Below are positions 57,761-64,000 of a DNA stretch of 64,000 nt, in pieces (within the stretch, counting starts at the first letter, position 1; every line of letters begins with the position of its first letter). Location of the stretch: NCBI RefSeq assembly GCF_003855155.1, contig NZ_CP034073.1, positions 2,294,001 to 2,358,000 of the forward strand, written 5' to 3'. The position numbers and the translations under genes are program-made. The notes beneath the pieces were generated by a model. The model was not told the origin of the DNA, did no database searches, and saw only the letters and a program-made list of their open reading frames with translations. The stretch comes from Shewanella psychromarinicola (GTDB taxonomy: Bacteria; Pseudomonadota; Gammaproteobacteria; Enterobacterales; Shewanellaceae).

Positions 57761-59551
57761 ATGAAACACATTAGAAACTTCTCGATTATTGCCCATATCG
57801 ACCATGGTAAATCAACTTTATCCGATCGCCTTATTCAGGTATGTGGCGGCTTAACTGACCGTGAAATGGCTGCACAGGTTTTAGATTCAATGGATCTAGA
57901 ACGTGAGCGTGGCATTACGATTAAAGCCCAAAGTGTCACCCTAGATTACCATGCAAAAGATGGTAAAACTTATCTACTTAACTTCATTGATACACCTGGC
58001 CACGTAGACTTTTCTTATGAAGTTTCACGCTCTCTGGCTGCTTGTGAAGGTGCATTGTTAGTGGTTGATGCTGGTCAAGGCGTAGAAGCTCAGACATTAG
58101 CAAACTGCTATACCGCACTAGAGATGAATTTGGACGTTGTTCCAGTATTAAACAAAATTGACTTACCTCAGGCTGAACCTGACCGTGTCGCCGCTGAAAT
58201 TGAAGATATTGTTGGTATTGCTGCCATCGATGCAGTGCGTTGCTCGGCAAAGACAGGGGTGGGTGTTGATTTAGTATTAGAAGAAATTATTGCCAAAATT
58301 CCACCTCCAGAGGGTGATGAGACTGCACCATTACAAGCGCTGATTGTCGACTCATGGTTTGATGCATATCAGGGTGTAGTGTCTTTAGTCCGTATTAAGA
58401 ATGGCGTACTTAAGAAAGGTGACAAATTCAAAGTGATGTCCACAGGACAAAACTATAACGCCGATCGCATCGGGATTTTTACACCAAAAGAAAAAGACAA
58501 AACAGAGCTTCGTGCCGGTGAAGTGGGTTATGTGATTTCTGGTATTAAAGAAATTCATGGTGCGCCAGTGGGCGATACCTTGACCCATGCAAAAAATGGT
58601 GCAGATAAACCTCTACCTGGGTTTAAGCGCGTTAAGCCGCAGGTTTATGCCGGTGTATTCCCAATCTCTACCGATGAATATGAGAGCTTCCGCGATGCGT
58701 TGAATAAATTAAGTTTAAATGACGCATCACTGTTTTTTGAACCTGAAACATCCTCCGCGTTAGGTTTTGGTTTCCGTATCGGTTTCCTTGGTCTACTCCA
58801 CATGGAGATTGTGCAGGAGCGCTTAGAGCGCGAATACGATCTCGATTTGATCACCACAGCTCCCACCGTAGTTTACGAAGTTATTATGAACAGTGGTGAA
58901 ACTGTTTATGTTGATAATCCATCGGATTTACCTGCGCTGAACAACATCGAAGAAATTCGTGAACCGATTGTTGAAGCCAATATATTAGTGCCAAAAGAAT
59001 ACTTAGGTAACGTGATTACCTTGTGTATTGAAAAGCGTGGTTCACAAACTAATATGGTATATCACGGTAATCAAGTGGCGGTTACTTATCACTTACCGAT
59101 GGCTGAAGTGGTCATGGATTTCTTTGACCGTCTTAAGTCAACGAGTCGTGGTTATGCATCATTAGAGTATAACTTTATTCACTTTGAACCTGCGGACATG
59201 GTGCGATTAGATATTTTAATCAACAGCGATCGTGTTGATGCGTTAGCGATGATTATTCACCGCAGTAATATTCGTCATCGTGGTTTAGCTTTGGTTGATA
59301 AGATGAAAGAGCTGATCCCTCGACAAATGTTTGATATTGCGATTCAGGCCGCTGTTGGCAGTCAGATTATCGCTCGTTCAAGCATTAAAGCGTTGCGTAA
59401 AGACGTTACCGCTAAGTGTTATGGTGGCGACGTTTCGCGCAAGAAAAAACTGCTTAACAAGCAGAAAGAAGGTAAAAAACGCATGAAGCAAGTCGGTAAC
59501 GTAGAGGTGCCACAAGAGGCATTTTTAGCGGTTCTGAAGCTAAATAATTAA
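57761..59551 (+). CDS. lepA: Elongation factor 4 (LepA)
   Basis: LepA is a ribosome-bound GTPase that remodels stalled or early elongation states. The G1 motif AHIDHGKST is at residues 10-18, DTPGH at about 77-81 and NKID at about 131-134. The LepA-specific C-terminal domain with the [37 protein letters not shown] segment is complete. At 596 residues it is full length. It heads the lepA-lepB-rnc-era-recO run, with a hairpin and 188 bases before lepB. Confidence 0.98.
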   Translation: MKHIRNFSIIAHIDHGKSTLSDRLIQVCGGLTDREMAAQVLDSMDLERERGITIKAQSVTLDYHAKDGKTYLLNFIDTPGHVDFSYEVSRSLAACEGALLVVDAGQGVEAQTLANCYTALEMNLDVVPVLNKIDLPQAEPDRVAAEIEDIVGIAAIDAVRCSAKTGVGVDLVLEEIIAKIPPPEGDETAPLQALIVDSWFDAYQGVVSLVRIKNGVLKKGDKFKVMSTGQNYNADRIGIFTPKEKDKTELRAGEVGYVISGIKEIHGAPVGDTLTHAKNGADKPLPGFKRVKPQVYAGVFPISTDEYESFRDALNKLSLNDASLFFEPETSSALGFGFRIGFLGLLHMEIVQERLEREYDLDLITTAPTVVYEVIMNSGETVYVDNPSDLPALNNIEEIREPIVEANILVPKEYLGNVITLCIEKRGSQTNMVYHGNQVAVTYHLPMAEVVMDFFDRLKSTSRGYASLEYNFIHFEPADMVRLDILINSDRVDALAMIIHRSNIRHRGLALVDKMKELIPRQMFDIAIQAAVGSQIIARSSIKALRKDVTAKCYGGDVSRKKKLLNKQKEGKKRMKQVGNVEVPQEAFLAVLKLNN

Positions 59552-59578
59552 TAATAATTAATTAAGTTAATGTGCAGA

Positions 59579-59603
59579 ATAACGCCGCGTATTGCGGCGT
59601 TAT
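59579..59603 (+). terminator. Strong hairpin after lepA
   Basis: ATAACGCCGC pairs perfectly with GCGGCGTTAT around a GTATT loop, about 27 bases past the lepA stop. It is followed by CGTTATTTTC, which is only moderately T-rich, so termination may be partial and allow read-through to lepB. Confidence 0.7.
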
Positions 59604-59739
59604 CGTTATTTTCACGATATATTATGTAACACTCAACTGGGTGAATGTTTGTACGTTTATCACCATACTTGATTGAGTTATTCTAAGCCTTGGCTCAAGC
59701 CATATGGATCCAACACACCCAGCAGGAGATAAATTAGTA

Positions 59740-60654
59740 ATGGCAGCCTATTTTTCGCTTATTTTAGTGCTCGTAACCTTAGTCAGCGGTCTTATTTGGT
59801 TAATTGATGTGGTTTTTTTCGCGCCTAAACGCCGTGAAAATTTATTAGTTGCACATGCCAATTCGACGGAGTTGAGTGCCGATGCCATCGATAAAATCAT
59901 TCGTGAACCTGTGCTAGTTGAAACTGCGCATTCTATTTTTCCGGTGATCGCGTTTGTGATGATTTTACGGTCATTTATTTATGAGCCATTTCAAATCCCA
60001 TCGGGTTCTATGATGCCAACATTGTTGGTGGGGGATTTTATTCTGGTAGAGAAGTTTAGTTATGGGTTACGCGATCCAGTATGGCGCAGTAAACTCGTTG
60101 AAATTGGTGAGCCAGAACGCGGCGATGTTTTTGTCTTTAAATACCCAGAAAACCCAAAAATTGACTATATAAAGCGTGTAGTCGGATTGCCGGGTGACAA
60201 AATTATTTACCGTAATAAACAGTTAATGATCCAAGGTCCGTGTGACACAGGCATCGATTGCCCAGCACCAAGAGTCATTGCTCATACTGAAATTAATCGG
60301 GGTGAGTTTAGCCAGGATAATGTGCCGCTTATTCGGTTAAGTGAGCAATTAGGCGACGTTAAGCATGATATTTTGATGAACCCGTCACGTCCTGATTTTA
60401 GACAACACTTTTATCCTCAAGCTGGCCTTCCTGTGGGTGAGTTTTTGGTGCCTAAAGGCATGTATTTTGCGATGGGTGATAATCGCGATAACAGTACCGA
60501 TAGTCGTTTTTGGGGCTTTGTACCGGAAGAAAATCTTGTCGGAAAAGCTGTCGCCATTTGGATTAGTTTTGAATTTGATAGTAAGCCGAGTGATTGGTTA
60601 CCGACGTGGGTACCGACCGGCGTGCGTTTTGATAGAGTAGGTGGAATACATTGA
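59740..60654 (+). CDS. lepB: Signal peptidase I (LepB)
   Basis: LepB cleaves signal peptides of exported proteins at the outer face of the inner membrane. The Ser-Lys catalytic pair is S90 in [10 protein letters not shown] and K145 in [12 protein letters not shown], nearly the same numbers as in E. coli. Two N-terminal membrane segments (about 3-22 and 65-80) anchor the enzyme. I use the ATG at 59740 (305 residues), which has an AGGAGA site; an ATG at 59704 has none. The stop overlaps the rnc start by one base. Confidence 0.96.
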   Translation: MAAYFSLILVLVTLVSGLIWLIDVVFFAPKRRENLLVAHANSTELSADAIDKIIREPVLVETAHSIFPVIAFVMILRSFIYEPFQIPSGSMMPTLLVGDFILVEKFSYGLRDPVWRSKLVEIGEPERGDVFVFKYPENPKIDYIKRVVGLPGDKIIYRNKQLMIQGPCDTGIDCPAPRVIAHTEINRGEFSQDNVPLIRLSEQLGDVKHDILMNPSRPDFRQHFYPQAGLPVGEFLVPKGMYFAMGDNRDNSTDSRFWGFVPEENLVGKAVAIWISFEFDSKPSDWLPTWVPTGVRFDRVGGIH

Positions 60655-61334
60655 TGGAACCCATTAAAAATTTGCCGCGTTTGTGCCGTACTTTAGGTTA
60701 TGAATTTAGTAATATTGAATTACTTATCCAAGCACTAACACATCGTAGCGCAGCAAATAAACATAATGAGCGTTTAGAGTTTTTAGGCGATTCGATTTTG
60801 TCGATAGCCATTTCAGATGCCTTGTATCATCAGTTTCCAAAGGCGACTGAAGGTGATTTAAGCCGCATGCGCGCCACCTTGGTTAAAGGTGACACGCTGA
60901 CATTAATTGCCATAGAATTCAAACTGGGTGATTATTTGTATTTAGGCCCAGGTGAGCTCAAAAGTGGTGGCTTTAGACGCGAATCTATTTTAGCTGATGC
61001 AGTAGAAGCCATTATTGGTGCGGTCTACCTCGATGCTGATATTGAAGTTTGCCGTAAGCTATTACTATCATGGTATAAAGAGCGTTTAGCTGAGATAAAA
61101 CCGGGTATTAATCAAAAAGATCCGAAGACAATTTTGCAAGAACACCTACAAGGTTTTAAAAAGCCATTACCTGATTACCAAGTTGTAGCGGTAGACGGTG
61201 AAGCTCATGACCAAACCTTTACGGTAGAATGTCGAATTAGTGAATTAGATAAAGTTGTCACTGGTGTGGCAAGTTCAAGAAGAAAAGCTGAGCAGCTTGC
61301 TGCAGCTCAGGTATTGGAGCTACTGAATAAATGA
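60654..61334 (+). CDS. rnc: Ribonuclease III
   Basis: RNase III cuts double-stranded RNA in rRNA precursors and many mRNAs. The catalytic signature [19 protein letters not shown] is at about residues 37-55, with a second acidic cluster in [15 protein letters not shown] double-stranded RNA-binding domain fills the last 70 residues. The ATG at 60654 overlaps the lepB stop (TGATG), and the stop overlaps the era start (ATGA), so translation of all three is coupled. Confidence 0.97.
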   Translation: MEPIKNLPRLCRTLGYEFSNIELLIQALTHRSAANKHNERLEFLGDSILSIAISDALYHQFPKATEGDLSRMRATLVKGDTLTLIAIEFKLGDYLYLGPGELKSGGFRRESILADAVEAIIGAVYLDADIEVCRKLLLSWYKERLAEIKPGINQKDPKTILQEHLQGFKKPLPDYQVVAVDGEAHDQTFTVECRISELDKVVTGVASSRRKAEQLAAAQVLELLNK

Positions 61335-62335
61335 TCAAGAAAACAGACTTGCCAGCAGGTGATAGCCAAGAACCTAGCTTAGATGAACTGCTGGCAAGGA
61401 TGAACCAAGCAGCACCAATCGCCACGGCGAAATACGATGTGACCTATTGTGGCATGGTAGCCATTGTCGGTCGTCCTAATGTGGGAAAATCGACTCTTTT
61501 AAACAAGTTACTTGGCCAAAAAGTCAGTATCACGTCGAAAAAACCCCAAACGACTCGTCATCGTATTATGGGCATTCATACTAATGGCCCAAGTCAAATT
61601 GTATTTATTGATACCCCAGGCCTGCACATTGAAGAAAAACGCGCGATTAACCGCTTAATGAATCGTGCTGCTGCCAGTTCATTAGCCGATGTTGCTATGG
61701 TTATTTTTGTTGTGGATGGCATGACGTGGACTGCCGATGATGAGATGGTGTTACAAAAAATCCAACATCGTAATGATGATCGTAAAATCATCTTAGCCAT
61801 TAATAAAGTTGATAATATTAAAGATAAAGAATCATTATTCCCTTATTTAACTGAATTGGCTAAAAAGTTTGATTTTGATGAGATTTTGCCAATATCAGCC
61901 ACCAAAGGCACCAACGTGCAGCGCATTTTAGATATGGCACGAGAATCATTACCTGCAGCGCCATTTTACTTCCCTGAAGATTATGTGACTGATCGCTCGC
62001 AACGATTTATGGCATCAGAAATTGTCCGTGAAAAACTGATGCGTTTTCTAGGCGACGAACTGCCATATGATGCGACAGTAGAAATTGAACAGTTTAAAAT
62101 GATGGAAAATAGTGTTTACCAAATCAACGCGTTGATTTTAGTTGAACGTGAAGGCCAAAAACGTATGGTCATTGGTAATAAAGGTGAGCGAATTCGGACT
62201 ATTGCCACTCAAGCCCGACTCGACATGGAAAAATTATTTGATAATAAAGTGTTTCTTGAGGTATGGGTGAAAGTGAAATCTGGCTGGGCTGATGACGAAC
62301 GCGCATTGAGAAGTCTAGGTTATGGCGAAGACTAA
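61331..62335 (+). CDS. era: GTPase Era
   Basis: Era binds 16S rRNA and links its maturation to cell-cycle progress. G1 is GRPNVGKST (47-55), followed by DTPGLH and NKVD. The KH domain near the C-terminus includes [13 protein letters not shown]. An N-terminal extension of about 38 residues precedes the GTPase core compared with the E. coli protein, and no internal ATG with a better ribosome site was seen. The start overlaps the rnc stop by four bases. Confidence 0.97.
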   Translation: MIKKTDLPAGDSQEPSLDELLARMNQAAPIATAKYDVTYCGMVAIVGRPNVGKSTLLNKLLGQKVSITSKKPQTTRHRIMGIHTNGPSQIVFIDTPGLHIEEKRAINRLMNRAAASSLADVAMVIFVVDGMTWTADDEMVLQKIQHRNDDRKIILAINKVDNIKDKESLFPYLTELAKKFDFDEILPISATKGTNVQRILDMARESLPAAPFYFPEDYVTDRSQRFMASEIVREKLMRFLGDELPYDATVEIEQFKMMENSVYQINALILVEREGQKRMVIGNKGERIRTIATQARLDMEKLFDNKVFLEVWVKVKSGWADDERALRSLGYGED

Positions 62336-62380
62336 ATCGTCTTTAGTATTTTTGATTATTTGCTTTTAGGCATGGCCACC

Positions 62381-63094
62381 ATGAAACGTGGCTATGTGCT
62401 TCATCATCGTCAATTTCGAGAATCGAGCGTGATTGTTAATTTGCTGGTCGAGGGCGTTGGACGTGTCGATGCCATCACTCGAGTCGGTTCAGGTAAACGG
62501 TCGATTAAAAGTATTTTACAACCTTTTCAACCGCTAATAATCCAATTTAGTGCTCAATCGGAAGCCAGAAACCTAGGTTTAAAAACCATTACCCAAATTG
62601 AATCAGCAGCACCAGCTATACCTTTAAGTGGTAATAGTCTGTATTCTGGTTTTTATCTAAACGAGTTATTGGTTCGTCTATTATCGGTGGAACACCAAGC
62701 TGAAGGGTTATTTTTAGACTATCACCGTGCGTTACTGGCGTTAGCCAAACAGTTTTGCTCAAGTCACCTGCGTTATTTTGAAATGGCACTGTTATTAGAG
62801 CTAGGTGCATTGCCATCTCTTGCCCATGACACTCAAGGTGACTCATTAGATTGCCGTTGTCACTATCGGTTTATTGCACAAAGTGGTTTTATCCCTGTGG
62901 TAACAACCCAAGCGTCATCTTTTTCTCATGGCAAAGGCTGTTTATCTGGCTCAATGTTGCTAGCATTGGCATCGCAAGATTTACAACCTGAACAGTTTAA
63001 TCAAGCCAAAGGGTTAATGCGGTATTTACTGACGCCATTGCTGGGTAATAAGCCACTATTAAGTAGGCAATTGTTCGCTAAGAAAGCCGATTAG
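62381..63094 (+). CDS. recO: DNA repair protein RecO
   Basis: RecO helps load RecA onto gapped DNA in the RecFOR pathway. The N-terminal OB-fold begins MKRGYVLHHRQFRESSVIVNLL and continues with VGRVDAITRVGSGKRSIKSILQPFQPL. The alpha-helical C-terminal domain follows. I start at the third in-frame candidate (62381) because an AGG element lies ten bases upstream and the family begins there; frames from 62360 or 62372 add a few residues. It follows era after 45 bases. Confidence 0.92.
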   Translation: MKRGYVLHHRQFRESSVIVNLLVEGVGRVDAITRVGSGKRSIKSILQPFQPLIIQFSAQSEARNLGLKTITQIESAAPAIPLSGNSLYSGFYLNELLVRLLSVEHQAEGLFLDYHRALLALAKQFCSSHLRYFEMALLLELGALPSLAHDTQGDSLDCRCHYRFIAQSGFIPVVTTQASSFSHGKGCLSGSMLLALASQDLQPEQFNQAKGLMRYLLTPLLGNKPLLSRQLFAKKAD

Positions 63095-63205
63095 TATAGA
63101 GAATTTCGTAAACTGAATACGCAAACCGAGCACGATCTCATTCGTGTCTAAACCTTGGTGAGCATATGTCGTTATTGTGTTATTTATTACCTTAAGGAGC
63201 TCGAT

Positions 63206-63943
63206 GTGAGCGGAATACTGTTAGGCATTAACATCGATCATATCGCGACACTGCGTCAGGCTCGCGGTACTCACTACCCCGATCCGGTGCACGCCGCGGC
63301 AGTGGCAGAGCATGCTGGTGCAGATGGCATTACTATACATCTACGTGAGGACCGACGTCATATTCAAGATCGTGATGTGTATTTGTTAGCAAAAACATTG
63401 AAAACGCGAATGAACTTTGAGTTTGCTGTCACGGAAGAAATGATCGCCATTGCCTGTGATATAAAACCTGCTTACGCTTGTTTAGTGCCAGAGAAGCGTG
63501 CAGAGCTGACGACTGAAGGTGGTCTTGATGTTGCTGGTCAGTTAGAGAAGGTTAGTTTAGCCGTCATCCGTTTAGCCGCAGCAGGCATTAAAGTGTCATT
63601 GTTTATCGATGCTGATAAAAGCCAGATTGATGCCGCCGTTGCTTCTGGTGCACCCTATATCGAAATTCATACGGGTTGTTATGCAGATGCCAAAACCGAT
63701 GCACAACAGGCTGTTGAATTAGCTCGTATCATCGAAATGGCAAAGTATGCCCATAGCCAAGGATTGGTCGTCAATGCCGGTCATGGTTTGCATTACCATA
63801 ATGTTAAAGCGATTGCGGCAATACCAGAGCTTTATGAGCTTAATATTGGTCATGCTGTCATAGCAAGGGCGGCAATTGATGGCTTAGACACTGCCGTTAG
63901 AGACATGAAAGCATTGATGCAAGCTGGGCGTAGAGGCGAGTAA
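63206..63943 (+). CDS. pdxJ: Pyridoxine 5'-phosphate synthase
   Basis: PdxJ condenses 1-deoxyxylulose 5-phosphate with 3-amino-2-oxopropyl phosphate, the last ring-forming step of vitamin B6 synthesis. The start is GTG at 63206 with an AAGGAG site, giving (M)[21 protein letters not shown] as in the family. [21 protein letters not shown] and [11 protein letters not shown] carry the active-site residues of the barrel. The length of 245 residues is normal. The stop overlaps the acpS start by one base. Confidence 0.97.
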   Translation: MSGILLGINIDHIATLRQARGTHYPDPVHAAAVAEHAGADGITIHLREDRRHIQDRDVYLLAKTLKTRMNFEFAVTEEMIAIACDIKPAYACLVPEKRAELTTEGGLDVAGQLEKVSLAVIRLAAAGIKVSLFIDADKSQIDAAVASGAPYIEIHTGCYADAKTDAQQAVELARIIEMAKYAHSQGLVVNAGHGLHYHNVKAIAAIPELYELNIGHAVIARAAIDGLDTAVRDMKALMQAGRRGE

Positions 63944-64000
63944 TGGCCATTGTGGGAATTGGGACTGATATTGTTGAGATAGAGCGCATTCGCGAGCAAC
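63943..64000 (+). CDS. acpS: Holo-[acyl-carrier-protein] synthase, N-terminal fragment
   Basis: The frame starts at the ATG that overlaps the pdxJ stop and reads [19 protein letters not shown] up to the window edge. The GIGTDIVEIERI start is diagnostic for AcpS, which transfers phosphopantetheine to ACP. The pdxJ-acpS order is common in gammaproteobacteria. The rest of the gene is outside the window. Confidence 0.9.
   Translation, partial: MAIVGIGTDIVEIERIREQ

Overview
The window is a chromosomal segment of a gammaproteobacterium, almost certainly a Shewanella. The evidence is the gene order gltBD - yhcC-like radical SAM - orphan Hpt protein (hptA) - oxyR, together with erpA, anmK, tyrS, rppH-ptsP, nhaA-nhaR, rpoE-rseABC and lepA-lepB-rnc-era-recO-pdxJ-acpS. 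Base composition is AT-leaning. No tRNA, rRNA, insertion sequence, prophage or CRISPR array was recognised. The genus call is inference from gene content and remembered synteny.

Layout. 1-9.9 kb holds a truncated NhaD antiporter, hemL, pyrB, a ClC-family protein, a membrane/coiled-coil protein followed by erpA, two small unknown genes and anmK. 9.9-16.3 kb holds an M23 peptidase divergent from tyrS, a group of small membrane or exported proteins (one TRIC-like gene carries a run of ten G), a CobD/CbiB-like protein and mtnN. 16.5-27.8 kb is the most unusual block, nine annotated genes on the minus strand: TonB-dependent receptor, VTT-domain/flavin disulfide reductase fusion, DUF547 protein, YnjB-like binding protein, YnjC-like double permease, YnjD-like ATPase, YnjF-like CDP-alcohol phosphatidyltransferase and a fatty-acid-hydroxylase-fold protein. 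The ynjB/ynjC junction is amplified as a 221-bp tandem repeat, giving two extra 74-codon reading frames linked by ATGA stop/start overlaps.

28-44 kb holds a DoxX-like protein, a cytochrome c-FTR1 iron permease with a Fur box, a PilZ protein, gltBD, a radical SAM protein, hptA, oxyR, a 200-bp tandem repeat array, a class III cyclase and mutH, followed by an 818-bp gene-free stretch with a cluster of DnaA boxes in front of rppH. 44.5-52.7 kb holds rppH-ptsP, a TauE/SafE permease, an atypical thyA, nhaA with two perfect hairpins in its leader, a small exported protein, nhaR and sdhE-ygfX. 52.7-64 kb holds nadB, the envelope-stress sigma operon rpoE-rseABC with a sigma-E-like promoter, and the translation/secretion/repair run lepA to acpS, much of it linked by start/stop overlaps.

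Most of the window is housekeeping. The parts worth attention are the ynj-centred putative uptake system with its relay-like tandem repeat, the DnaA-box cluster, the nhaA leader, the 200-bp repeats by the cyclase gene, and the ClC protein with a channel-like residue at the internal glutamate position. Start codons were moved from the longest frame where a Shine-Dalgarno site or family N-terminus supported it; these cases are stated in the entries.
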